A stretch of DNA of 64,000 bases, taken from Lentzea alba (lineage in GTDB: Bacteria; Actinomycetota; Actinomycetes; Mycobacteriales; Pseudonocardiaceae). The translations under genes and the position numbers were made by a program. Location of the stretch: the NCBI RefSeq assembly GCF_011067745.1, contig NZ_JAAMPJ010000008.1, forward strand, positions 62,001-126,000. Reading direction: 5' to 3'. Of this stretch, positions 1 through 7,459 are shown piece by piece. Below the pieces are notes generated by a model, which was not told the DNA's origin, did not search any database, and saw only the letters and a program-made list of their open reading frames with translations. Numbering within the stretch: position 1 is the first letter of the stretch; each line of letters begins with the position of its first letter.

Positions 1-270
1 CCAGCGGGTCAGGGCGCGGCGGGCGCACCCGTGCTCGGCGCGGCGGTGGTGCTCGGGATCGCGCTCGTCGCGGTCGGACTCGCTTTGCCGAGCGCGGACA
101 GCCCGATCAACGTGATCGGCGTGCTGATCGCGGGCTTCGCCGAGGTGATGAGCCCGCTGCCGGTCGACGCCTGGTCGGCGGTGTACCTGGTGTTGCTGGC
201 CGCGGTCGTTGTGCCGGGCGGTGTCGCGTTCTGCGCCGCAGGCAACATCCTCGGGCGGTTTCGCGTGTAG
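1..270 (+). CDS. Hydrophobic membrane protein, 5' end cut by window
   Basis: The frame is open from the first base of the window and ends with TAG at 268-270, so only the C-terminal 89 residues are visible. A GTG at 31 could be an internal start, but nothing requires it. Two hydrophobic stretches rich in Ala, Val, Leu and Ile suggest two membrane helices, and the protein ends in a short basic tail (GRFRV). The next gene starts 5 bases downstream on the same strand, so the two are probably co-transcribed. The family was not recognised. Confidence 0.6.
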   Translation, partial: PAGQGAAGAPVLGAAVVLGIALVAVGLALPSADSPINVIGVLIAGFAEVMSPLPVDAWSAVYLVLLAAVVVPGGVAFCAAGNILGRFRV

Positions 271-275
271 AAGGC

Positions 276-1136
276 ATGACGGGGGAACAGCTCAGGGGGC
301 GCGGCCGGGTGGTGGCCGCGGTGGGGGTCGGACTCATCGCCTGGATGGTGGTGGCCGCGGCGCTGGCCGAGGTCGGGAATCCGCGCGTGCTCGTCGCCAT
401 CGCGGTGAGCGGCGGACTGGTGTGCCTGTGCGCGGTGGCGGGCGGTGCGGTGGCGACGCGGATCACCGACGCGGCGTCGGCCGCTCGGCTGCGGCACGTG
501 TTCGTGGTGCTCGAAGGTACCGCGCTGGCGCTGTTCTTCCCGTTCTACTGGTTCGGGCTGGGCGTCGAGCCCGCGCAGGGGAGCGGAGTCTTCGCCCTGG
601 GGGTCGTGCTGGCGATCACGGTGCCGGTGGGCATCTCCTTGGTGCTCGCCGTGCTGAACAGTCGAGCCGTGCACGTGTTCGTCGTCGACGCCTTCGGGCC
701 GATCGTCACGGACTCCGGCTCCGGAGCGCCGGCGCAGCGGATCAGGCTGCTCGGCACGGTGCTCGTCACGGTGGGGGTCGCGCTGTCGGCCGGTGCGTTG
801 GCGGTGACGTTCACGGCTTCGTCCGACTGGCTGTTGCTCGAGGTGATCGGACTGCTGGTGACGGTCACCCCGGTGCTGCTCGGGGCGCGACTGACGCGGG
901 TCACGGACGTCTACTCGGCGAGGCGGCGCAACGTCGGCATGTACCTGATCGTCCCCGGCGCCAGCGGGTTCGCCGTGTCGAAGTTCGGTTCGGTGGGCGG
1001 CGTCGAGGGGATGCTGTTCGGAGCGCTGACCTTCGGCGCGATCGTGCTCCTCGTTGTCGCGCTCGTCGTGCTGCGCGAGTACACCGGTCAGTGGGACCGG
1101 CCCTGGCGCGAACCGAGGCGGGCGGCCAACCGTTGA
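276..1136 (+). CDS. Polytopic membrane protein, unknown function
   Basis: A 286-residue protein starting at ATG 276 with a GAAGG tract only one base upstream, a weak ribosome site, so translation may be coupled to the preceding gene. It contains about seven or eight hydrophobic segments (near residues 12-32, 37-58, 70-90, 100-125, 150-175, 180-200, 215-235, 240-262) with short polar loops and a basic C-terminus. No catalytic or transport motif was recognised. It forms a likely two-gene unit with the upstream membrane protein and is convergent with the serine hydrolase gene that follows, with 13 bases between the stops. Confidence 0.75.
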   Translation: MTGEQLRGRGRVVAAVGVGLIAWMVVAAALAEVGNPRVLVAIAVSGGLVCLCAVAGGAVATRITDAASAARLRHVFVVLEGTALALFFPFYWFGLGVEPAQGSGVFALGVVLAITVPVGISLVLAVLNSRAVHVFVVDAFGPIVTDSGSGAPAQRIRLLGTVLVTVGVALSAGALAVTFTASSDWLLLEVIGLLVTVTPVLLGARLTRVTDVYSARRRNVGMYLIVPGASGFAVSKFGSVGGVEGMLFGALTFGAIVLLVVALVVLREYTGQWDRPWREPRRAANR

Positions 1137-1149
1137 GTCGGCCGTGTGC

Positions 1150-2052
1150 TCAGCTGTTGACGCCGAGCTTCACCAGGACGGCCTTGGTGACGGCGTCGAT
1201 CGACTGCCTGGCGATGGTCCAGGAGCCGGTCGGGTTCGTGGTGAGCACGGCGACGGCGTAGCGGTTGTCGAGGACGCCCGCGCTGTGCAGGTAGACGTCG
1301 CTGGGCAGGTAGTACATCCAGCCCTGCTTGGCGTAGATCCCGGTGACGCCGAGCAGGCCGAATGCCTGGTCGAAGCCGTCGGCGGCGGTGGCCGGCGCGG
1401 ACGACAGCGCCGCGACGATCGTGTCCCGCACCGGTGAGCCGAGGATGTACTGGTAGAGCCGCACCATGTCGTTCGCGGTGATGACGACCTCTCCCCACTG
1501 CGACGGGTCGTCCGGGGTGTGGGTGCCGGTCAGGCCGGCTTCGGCGGCGACACGGCCGATCGCGTCCATGCCGTCGAACCTCGTCCACAGCACGTCCATC
1601 GCGTTGTCGTCGCTCGCGCTCAACGCTCGGTGGATCAGGTCTTGGTCGTCGTCGGACAACGGCTGTTGCAACGCGTCGACGGCGAGGATCAGCTTCGACA
1701 GCGACGCCGAGTAGAACGGCTGGTCTCCCTGCTCCGAGACCACCTGGCCGGAGTCGAGATCCATGACGGCGACGCCGACGTCGGACTTGCCGCCCTCCGC
1801 GGCGGCAGCCGTCAGGTCCGCTGCCGATATATCGGATATCGCGGACGGTTCGGAGGTCACCGACACATCAGGACTCGTATCCGATATATCAGGGCTGGCC
1901 TGCGATATATCGGGATCGGATTCAGAATCCGTATCCAATACATCGGGGCCACGCGATATATCAGCTGACGGCTTCGCGTGCGCGAGGCACGGCGAGGCAT
2001 CCGGGATGGCGAAAACGCCCGCCGCGAGCAAGATGATCAGAAGCCAGCGCAC
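1150..2052 (-). CDS. Exported serine hydrolase, beta-lactamase/DD-peptidase-like fold
   Basis: A 300-residue protein when started at GTG 2052, 16 bases after the upstream peptidase stop. That start places a hydrophobic signal peptide (RWLLIILLAAGVFA) at the N-terminus; an open frame upstream to 2142 overlaps the peptidase gene and is unlikely to be coding. After the signal comes a linker of about 50 residues built of Asp-Ile-Ser units. The catalytic domain shows SxxK (SLSK in FYSASLSK), an SDDN motif and a later KQG, as in class A beta-lactamase-like enzymes. The mature protein is probably outside the membrane acting on peptidoglycan or a lactam or ester substrate. Penicillin hydrolysis is not implied. 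It forms an operon with the upstream peptidase gene. Confidence 0.8.
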   Translation of the reverse strand: MRWLLIILLAAGVFAIPDASPCLAHAKPSADISRGPDVLDTDSESDPDISQASPDISDTSPDVSVTSEPSAISDISAADLTAAAAEGGKSDVGVAVMDLDSGQVVSEQGDQPFYSASLSKLILAVDALQQPLSDDDQDLIHRALSASDDNAMDVLWTRFDGMDAIGRVAAEAGLTGTHTPDDPSQWGEVVITANDMVRLYQYILGSPVRDTIVAALSSAPATAADGFDQAFGLLGVTGIYAKQGWMYYLPSDVYLHSAGVLDNRYAVAVLTTNPTGSWTIARQSIDAVTKAVLVKLGVNS

Positions 2053-2068
2053 ACGTCCAAGGTCCGTC

Positions 2069-2806
2069 TCACAGGAGCCTGGTGTCGAGCTTTTCCTCCT
2101 GTGCGGTTGCTGAAGAATCCTCCCTGACCACGACATATGCACCAGAACCGGGACGTTCCGTCACCGCCTCGACGAGTTCGGTGCCCCGATACAGCAGGCC
2201 GACACCGTCGTCGGTGCAGTAGGTCGTCGGCAGCACCCCGGTGGCGACGGCCTCGTGGATCTTCGGGCGGCGCTGCTCCTCGGAGTCGTAGTGCACGCCG
2301 TTGCCGTAGGGCAGGAAGCCGAGGCCGTTCGTGACGATCCGCAGGTCCGGGCCGAACGAGTCGGTCGCCCCACCCGCGTGCCAGCAGATCGAGCCCGCCG
2401 ACACGCCGCTGAGCACCACACCGGCCTCCCACGCCTTGCGGAAGATCGCGCCGAGCCCGTGCACCTCCCACACCGCGAGCAGGTTCGCGACCGAGCCGCC
2501 GCCCACCCAGACGACGTCGTTCGACAGCACATAGCTCTCGAGGTCGTCGGTCGGCGGCATGGTGAAGAGGTTCAGGACGGACACCTCGACGCCCGCGATG
2601 CTGCCCGCTTCCGCCATGTTCGCGTTCATCCACCGCTGGTCGCCGCCGGCCGTCCCGACGTAGCAGAGCCGCGGCTTGCGGCCCTCGACACCGGACAGGT
2701 CCAGCGCGAAGTGGATCAGCTTGCCGAATTCGACGAAGGTCCGGTGACCGGAGCGCAGGCCGCCGGAGGTGGCGAGGATGGTGGGCTGCTCAGCAGGCAT
2801 GACCAT
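2069..2806 (-). CDS. Peptidase E-like serine peptidase (family S51)
   Basis: A 245-residue cytoplasmic protein with the S51 nucleophile elbow GVSAGSICW, the preceding WVGGGSVANLL strand-turn and an N-terminal ATSGG. Family members either release N-terminal Asp from dipeptides (PepE) or break down cyanophycin (CphB). The length is close to PepE and shorter than typical cyanophycinase, so an alpha-aspartyl peptidase-like role is favoured. ATG codons at 2806 and 2800 are both possible starts; a GAGG lies just upstream. It is the first gene of a two-gene unit with the exported hydrolase and is divergent from the YdcF gene. Confidence 0.85.
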   Translation of the reverse strand: MVMPAEQPTILATSGGLRSGHRTFVEFGKLIHFALDLSGVEGRKPRLCYVGTAGGDQRWMNANMAEAGSIAGVEVSVLNLFTMPPTDDLESYVLSNDVVWVGGGSVANLLAVWEVHGLGAIFRKAWEAGVVLSGVSAGSICWHAGGATDSFGPDLRIVTNGLGFLPYGNGVHYDSEEQRRPKIHEAVATGVLPTTYCTDDGVGLLYRGTELVEAVTERPGSGAYVVVREDSSATAQEEKLDTRLL

Positions 2807-2822
2807 GATCCTCGCAGGAGCA

Positions 2823-2847
2823 TCAAAGCAGGGTCGTCAAAGCAGGG
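2823..2847. repeat. Direct repeat in a divergent promoter region
   Basis: TCAAAGCAGGG occurs at 2823-2833 and again at 2837-2847, a 14-bp period, in the 60-bp gap between the divergent peptidase and YdcF genes. The spacing fits a regulator binding direct repeats, but no regulator is encoded next to it. Confidence 0.35.
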
Positions 2848-2866
2848 CCCGCCCGGTTCTGGAACC

Positions 2867-3541
2867 ATGCATGGGGTGCGGACCCCACCCCTCAAACCCT
2901 TGGCCAGAATTCGTCGGATCGTGTTGCGTCTGTTGTTCGGCGCGCTGATCGTCGGTGTGCTCGTGGTGGGCGGCACGGCTTTCCGGGTGTGGCAGGTCGC
3001 GCGGGTCGACGACTGGACGAAGGCCGACCTGGCCGTCGTCCTCGGCGCCGCCCAGTACAACGGCGTCCCGTCCGACGTGCTCGAAGCCCGGCTGGAGCAC
3101 GCGCTCGGCCTCTACGAGGCGGGTGTCGTCGGCTACGTCGCCACGACCGGCGGCCGCCAGCCCGGCGACAACTTCACCGAGGGCCAGGTCGGCAAGCTGT
3201 GGCTGGTCAAGCGCGGGGTTCCCGAGGACCGCGTGCTGCAGGTCGGCGAGGGCGCGGACACGCTCGGGTCGCTCAGGGCCGTCGCGTCGGTCGCCAAGGA
3301 ACACGACCTGACGACCGCCGTGATCGTCAGCGACCCGTGGCACTCGCTGCGCGCCCGCACCATGGCAGAGGACGCCGGTCTGCACGCGTGGACGTCACCG
3401 ACCCGCAGCGGTCCGAACGTGCAGACGCGTGAGACGCAGTGGTTCTACATCAAGCGCGAGACCGGAGCGCTGCTGTACTACCGCCTGATGAAGGCGCACG
3501 CCGGCGTGTTCGACGAGCTCAAAATGCCTAAAATCGGCTGA
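2867..3541 (+). CDS. YdcF/SanA-like DUF218 membrane-anchored protein
   Basis: A 224-residue protein from ATG 2867. The frame stays open far upstream, but that part lies antisense to the peptidase gene. Basic N-terminus, one membrane helix (about residues 20-42), then a DUF218 domain: VVLGAAQYNG at the first strand, DVLEARLEHAL with the conserved Glu-Arg, a TTGG..PGDNFTEG loop and IVSDPWHSLRA. DUF218 proteins act in envelope integrity and may bind nucleotide or lipid-linked sugar substrates. The catalytic domain is expected outside the membrane. Its stop TGA (3539-3541) shares one base with the ATG of dgt, so the two are translationally coupled. Confidence 0.8.
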   Translation: MHGVRTPPLKPLARIRRIVLRLLFGALIVGVLVVGGTAFRVWQVARVDDWTKADLAVVLGAAQYNGVPSDVLEARLEHALGLYEAGVVGYVATTGGRQPGDNFTEGQVGKLWLVKRGVPEDRVLQVGEGADTLGSLRAVASVAKEHDLTTAVIVSDPWHSLRARTMAEDAGLHAWTSPTRSGPNVQTRETQWFYIKRETGALLYYRLMKAHAGVFDELKMPKIG

Positions 3542-4779
3542 TGGGATACACCGGCCACGACGAGGAGCGGCTGCTGCCCGAAGACCCCAAGAGCGCCGCG
3601 CTGCCGGGTGCCCGCAAGGACACGCGCACGCCGTTCTCCCGGGACCGGGCCCGCGTGCTGCACTCCGCGGCGTTGCGCCGGCTCGCGGGCAAGACCCAGG
3701 TCGTCGGCCCCGGCGAGGGCTCCGAAGTCACCGGTGTCCCGCGCACGCGCCTCACGCACTCGCTGGAGGTCGCACAGATCGGCCGTGGCATCGGTGAGGA
3801 ACTGGGCTGCGATCCGGACATCGTCGACACCGCCGGTCTCGCGCACGACATCGGACATCCGCCGTTCGGGCACAACGGCGAGAGGGCGCTGAACGAACTC
3901 GCGGGCCCGTGCGGTGGCTTCGAGGGCAACGCGCAGACGTTCCGCATCCTCGCCCGCCTGGAACCCAAGACCGCCCACGGACTGAACCTCACGCGCGCGG
4001 TGCTCGACGCGTCGACCAAGTACCCGTGGGCGCGCACGCCGGGCGTGGTGAAGTTCGGCGTGTACGACGACGACCTCGAGGTGTTCGACTGGATGCGCGC
4101 AGGCGCACCGGAACGAGCGCAGTGCATCGAGGCACAAGTGATGGACTGGTCCGACGACGTGGCGTACTCGGTGCACGACGTCGAGGACGGCGTGCTGGCC
4201 CACCGCATCAGCCTCGGCGCGCTGGCTCGGCCCGACGAACGCGGCGCCATCGCGTCGCTCGCCGCGAAGACGTTCTCCGACGAGTCCGTGACCACGCTCG
4301 AAGCCACCGCCGAGGAACTGCTCACGCTGCCGGTGATCGCGTACTGGACCGACCACGAGTACGACGGCTCGCTCGGCGCGCAGGTGGCGTTGAAGAACCT
4401 CACCAGCGAACTGGTCGGCCGGTTCGCGAGCGCCGCGGTCACCGCGACCCGCGAGGTGCACGGCGACGGCGCGCTGACCCGCTACTCGGCGTCGCTGGAG
4501 GTCCCCCGGCAGGTGGCCGCGGAAGTGGCGCTGCTCAAGGCGATGGCCGTCCGCTACGTGATGAGCGACCCGGCCCGCCTGGCCATGCAGGCGAAGCAAC
4601 GTGACCTGATCGCCGACCTCGTCACCCGTCTGATGGAACGCCCGACGCTGTTGGACCCCGCGTTCCGCCCGGTGTTCGCGGCCGCTTCCTCTTACGCGGC
4701 ACGGCTTCGCGTCGTCATCGACCAGGTCGCGCTGCTCACCGACGCGCAGGCCGTGGCCTGGCACCGCGCATCGGCGTAG
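3541..4779 (+). CDS. dgt: dGTP triphosphohydrolase-like HD-domain protein
   Basis: A 412-residue protein of the Dgt family, which hydrolyses dNTPs to deoxynucleoside and triphosphate. HD-superfamily metal residues are visible: His in RLTHSLEVAQIGR and the His-Asp pair in GLAHDIGHPPFGHNGE, with the later Asp in MDWSDDVAYSVHDVED. The N-terminal RTPFSRDRARVLHSAALRRL is typical of the family. Length is normal for the actinobacterial form. It is coupled to the YdcF gene by a one-base stop/start overlap and followed after 10 bases by a short hypothetical gene. In mycobacteria dgt lies beside dnaG; here dnaG starts about 5.1 kb downstream. Confidence 0.93.
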   Translation: MGYTGHDEERLLPEDPKSAALPGARKDTRTPFSRDRARVLHSAALRRLAGKTQVVGPGEGSEVTGVPRTRLTHSLEVAQIGRGIGEELGCDPDIVDTAGLAHDIGHPPFGHNGERALNELAGPCGGFEGNAQTFRILARLEPKTAHGLNLTRAVLDASTKYPWARTPGVVKFGVYDDDLEVFDWMRAGAPERAQCIEAQVMDWSDDVAYSVHDVEDGVLAHRISLGALARPDERGAIASLAAKTFSDESVTTLEATAEELLTLPVIAYWTDHEYDGSLGAQVALKNLTSELVGRFASAAVTATREVHGDGALTRYSASLEVPRQVAAEVALLKAMAVRYVMSDPARLAMQAKQRDLIADLVTRLMERPTLLDPAFRPVFAAASSYAARLRVVIDQVALLTDAQAVAWHRASA

Positions 4780-4789
4780 CTTCGAAGGC

Positions 4790-5011
4790 ATGGCGGACGA
4801 ATCCAGACCGCCAGGCCGAAGATGGCCGTGGCGCAGACCAGCCAGAGAAGCCGTGCCCGTGGGCTTCGACGACCAGGGTGATGACGACGACGGTAGCGCC
4901 GGTGTGCGCGAACCCCGTCACCCCAAGCCTCTCGGGCCGATGGGAGGAGCGGGGGAGCGGCCCGTCCCAGATGATCCGATCGTGATGTCACTGCCAGATC
5001 CACGCCAATAG
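4790..5011 (+). CDS. Short acidic/proline-rich hypothetical protein
   Basis: A 73-residue protein starting at ATG 4790, 10 bases after the dgt stop, with GAAGG upstream. An Arg/Trp/Pro-rich start (GRRWPWRRP) is followed by an acidic DDQGDDDDG run and a Pro/Gly-rich tail; it looks mostly disordered. No domain recognised. Base composition and spacing (10 bases before, 10 after) suggest a genuine member of the dgt transcription unit. There is no direct evidence of function. Confidence 0.55.
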   Translation: MADESRPPGRRWPWRRPAREAVPVGFDDQGDDDDGSAGVREPRHPKPLGPMGGAGERPVPDDPIVMSLPDPRQ

Positions 5012-5021
5012 GGGAGTTCCC

Positions 5022-6029
5022 GTGACCGATCAGGCCGACTTCGCCCTGAGCATGCACCGCGTCGCCGTTCCTGATCCGTCCATCAACGCGTGCTGGTCGC
5101 CCTTCTCGGTGGCCAGCGCGCTCGCGTTGGCCCGCGAGGCCGCGCGCGGCGAGACCCGTGCCGAGCTCGACGCGCTGCTGACCGACTTCGACCCGTCGGA
5201 CGCGCTGGACGTGCCGGAACTGGCCGTCGCGAACACGTTGTGGGCCGACGACTACCTGAAGTTGAACCCGGACTTCTCGCTGACCTCGTCGGTGCGCCGC
5301 ACCGCGTTCTCCGACCCCGCGACGGTCCGCAAGCTCGTCAACACCGACGTCGCCGAGACCACCCGCGGCCTGATCCCCGAACTGCTGACGAGCCCGCCGT
5401 CCCCGGACGCCGCGGCGATCATCGTCAACGCCCTCTACCTCAAGGTGGGCTGGCGCAACCCGTTCACCGCCTGGGAGACCGCTGACCAGCCGTTCCACGC
5501 GCCCGGCGGCGACATCTCCGTGCCGACGATGAAGGTGACCGAGAAGTTCCGCTACGCCCACCGCAACGGCTGGCAGACCGTCGTGCTGCCGGCGGACTCC
5601 GGGGTCGAGGCCGTGATCCTGCTGCCGGACACCTCACTGGAGCAGCCGCTCGACCCGTCGGTCTTCGAGACCTCGAACCGGGTGAACCTGGAGCTGTCAC
5701 TGCCCAAAGTGGACGTTCGGGAGAAGTTCCACCTCAAGGGCGTGCTGGAACGACTGGGGGTCCGGCGCATGTTCGCGCGCGACGCGGACTTCAGCGGACT
5801 CTCGCCGGACGAGCGCCTGTTCGTGGACGAGGTGATCCACGAGGCCGTGCTGCGCCTGGACGAAGAGGGGCTGGAGGGCGCGGCGGCCACCGCGATCACC
5901 TTCCGGACGGTGTCGTTCGAGATCCCGACCGAGCCGATCGTGGTGACCGTCGACCGGCCGTTCCTGCTGGCCGTGCGGCACGCCCGGTCCGGCGCGGTCT
6001 ACTTCCTCGCGCAGATCGCCCGTCCGTGA
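5022..6029 (+). CDS. Serpin-family protease inhibitor
   Basis: A 335-residue serpin starting at GTG 5022, with GGGGAG about 8 bases upstream. The inhibitory hinge is present: residues 281-290 read EEGLEGAAAT, matching the consensus Glu at P17, Gly at P15 and small residues at P12-P9, except that P14 is Leu instead of Thr or Ser. Counting from P17 puts P1-P1' at Val297-Ser298, which would suit an elastase-like target. The C-terminal shutter segment (DRPFLLAVRH) and strand ending YFLAQIARP are also conserved. No signal peptide is visible, so it is either cytoplasmic or exported by another route. It follows the dgt unit with 10 bases spacing. Confidence 0.9.
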   Translation: MTDQADFALSMHRVAVPDPSINACWSPFSVASALALAREAARGETRAELDALLTDFDPSDALDVPELAVANTLWADDYLKLNPDFSLTSSVRRTAFSDPATVRKLVNTDVAETTRGLIPELLTSPPSPDAAAIIVNALYLKVGWRNPFTAWETADQPFHAPGGDISVPTMKVTEKFRYAHRNGWQTVVLPADSGVEAVILLPDTSLEQPLDPSVFETSNRVNLELSLPKVDVREKFHLKGVLERLGVRRMFARDADFSGLSPDERLFVDEVIHEAVLRLDEEGLEGAAATAITFRTVSFEIPTEPIVVTVDRPFLLAVRHARSGAVYFLAQIARP

Positions 6030-6108
6030 TCATTTTCTGACGGCATTCGCCCTGATGGGCGAGCGTTTCGCGCGGCGAGATCATGATCATGGCTTTACCG
6101 TTCCAGGC

Positions 6109-6627
6109 ATGACCCAGCACGGTGCCGGCGAGCAGCTCGTCGTGCTCGCCGCGGCGGGCGCCACGCGGATCACCTGCTTCAGCGGCGTCACCATTCCCGT
6201 CCTCCTGCGGACCGAGTGCTACTCGAAGGCGCTGGCGAGCGCGCTCGGTCTCACACCGTCGCCGGAGCTGCAGCGCGACGGCGTGCTGCCGCAGTGCGTG
6301 TTCTTCATCCACGAGTACGCGTTGCGCACGGTCGTGGGCAACGACCGGTTGATGGAGGACCAGGTCCTGCACCTGCTGTTCCACGCGCCGTCGATCCGGA
6401 TCGTGCCGGCCAGCGCGGGCGGGGCGGCGGCGGTCGGGCTGGACTACGCGCTGGTCCAGTACGAGCACGAGCCGCCGCTGGTCTACCTCGCGAACTGGGT
6501 GCTCGTCAGCGACACGGCGACCGTCGAACGGGCCGTGCTCGTCTTTCAGCGCATGCACGCCGTTGCGCTCGACAACGAGCGTTCGCGCGACCTGCTCATG
6601 GAGTACGTGGCCGTGTACGACCGTTAG
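6109..6627 (+). CDS. DUF5753 domain protein without HTH
   Basis: A 172-residue protein from ATG 6109; an upstream in-frame start at 6055 would add 18 residues with no obvious domain. The sequence fits DUF5753, the C-terminal part of Scr1-family (XRE) antitoxin-like regulators: LLRTECYSKAL near the start, VFFIHEYALRTVVGND, the VLHLLFHAPSIRIVP strand-helix, PPLVYLANWV and a final helix with MHAVALDNERSRDLL. The usual N-terminal helix-turn-helix is absent and no upstream frame encodes one. It may be a free sensor domain or a regulator acting through a partner. Its stop overlaps the stop of the small convergent gene on the other strand. Confidence 0.75.
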   Translation: MTQHGAGEQLVVLAAAGATRITCFSGVTIPVLLRTECYSKALASALGLTPSPELQRDGVLPQCVFFIHEYALRTVVGNDRLMEDQVLHLLFHAPSIRIVPASAGGAAAVGLDYALVQYEHEPPLVYLANWVLVSDTATVERAVLVFQRMHAVALDNERSRDLLMEYVAVYDR

Positions 6628-6803
6628 TTCGGCGTGTTGCGACGCAGGAACAGCCGCATGCCGTCCTCGCCGGGCAGCGCGCACAGCAGCAGTCGGACGT
6701 TCTGGTGCCGCACCGGCACCGCACACGAGTCGCCCGCCAGCAAGGTCCCCGCCAGCAGGCCGGCCGACTCGTGATCGATGTCCAGCACGAAGTCGTTGCT
6801 CAT
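6624..6803 (-). CDS. 59-residue hypothetical protein, convergent with the DUF5753 gene
   Basis: ATG at 6803, TAA at 6624-6626. The frame has strong G/C third-position use throughout, as expected for a real gene here. The product begins MSNDFVLDIDHESAGLL and ends RLFLRRNTPN; it has no signal peptide and no family was recognised. An AGGG lies about 8 bases before the ATG. The TAA shares bases with the TAG of the DUF5753 gene (6625-6627), so the two genes meet tail to tail. DUF5753 regulators often have a small DUF397 partner, but this peptide does not show the DUF397 WxKSSyS signature. Confidence 0.55.
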   Translation of the reverse strand: MSNDFVLDIDHESAGLLAGTLLAGDSCAVPVRHQNVRLLLCALPGEDGMRLFLRRNTPN

Positions 6804-6862
6804 GGATGGACCCTATGAGCTGGCCGCCTCGCAACCCAGTCACCCAAAGGTGTCACATTCTC

Positions 6863-6889
6863 TGTCACGTTCTTGGGGGCCGCCTCGTC
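6863..6889 (+). promoter_or_regulatory. Candidate ECF41-type promoter
   Basis: TGTCACG at 6863-6869, exactly 16 bases, then CGTC at 6886-6889. This matches the published ECF41 promoter form TGTCACA-N16-CGTC except for one base. A second TGTCACA lies 12 bp upstream (6851-6857) without a properly spaced CGTC. Transcription would begin within a few bases of the ATG at 6898, giving a leaderless or nearly leaderless mRNA. The window encodes an ECF41-type sigma factor at 8988-9863. Confidence 0.7.
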
Positions 6890-6897
6890 CACAGGTC

Positions 6898-7455
6898 ATG
6901 ACGAGGATCAAGGGAGTCGCCAAGAAGGACGCGGGCCTGCTCACCAAGGCCCTGTACTGGTTCGCGCGGAGGGAGTTCGGTGCCGTGCCCGAACCGGTCA
7001 CGGTGATGGCGCACCACCCGAAACTGCTGATCGCGAGCGGCCGGCACGAACTGGCGGTCAAAAAGGCGGTTCACGGGCCGTTGTTCGAGCTCTGTGTGTA
7101 CCGCACGGCCGTGAAGCTCGGCTGCTCGTGGTGTGTGGACTTCGGCGCGATGCTGATGAAGCACGGTGGCCTGGACATCGAGCGGTTGAAGCACATCGAC
7201 TCGTACGCCACCTCGGAACTCTTCACCGACGTCGAACGCAAGGCGCTCGCCTACGCCGACGCGATGACCGACACGCCCGTCAGCGTCACGGACGAGCAGG
7301 TCGCCGAGCTGGAGAAGCTGCTGGGACGCAAGGAACTGATCGCGCTGACCTACCAGATCGCCCTGGAGAACCAGCGGGCGCGGTTCAACAGCGCGTTCGA
7401 GATCAAGGACCAGGGATTCACCAGTGGTGACGCCTGCCGGGTGCCGACAAAATAG
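6898..7455 (+). CDS. Carboxymuconolactone decarboxylase/AhpD-like protein
   Basis: A 185-residue protein from ATG 6898, chosen because it directly follows the ECF41-type promoter; the frame is open 40 codons upstream but that part is not family-like. The AhpD-type Cys-x-x-Cys is at residues 76-79 (GCSWCVDFGA), followed by helices with ELFTDVERKALAYADAMT and a conserved QIALENQRARFNSAF. Proteins of this type act as thiol peroxidase partners or alkylhydroperoxidases. In the ECF41 literature they are one of the COE genes (carboxymuconolactone decarboxylase, oxidoreductase, epimerase) controlled by the sigma factor. The methyltransferase gene begins 4 bases after its stop. Confidence 0.88.
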   Translation: MTRIKGVAKKDAGLLTKALYWFARREFGAVPEPVTVMAHHPKLLIASGRHELAVKKAVHGPLFELCVYRTAVKLGCSWCVDFGAMLMKHGGLDIERLKHIDSYATSELFTDVERKALAYADAMTDTPVSVTDEQVAELEKLLGRKELIALTYQIALENQRARFNSAFEIKDQGFTSGDACRVPTK

Positions 7456-7459
7456 GCAC

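Noticed and set aside
2255..2866. N-terminal extension of the YdcF frame
   Set aside because: Lies antisense to peptidase E; ATG 2867 gives a normal membrane anchor and length.
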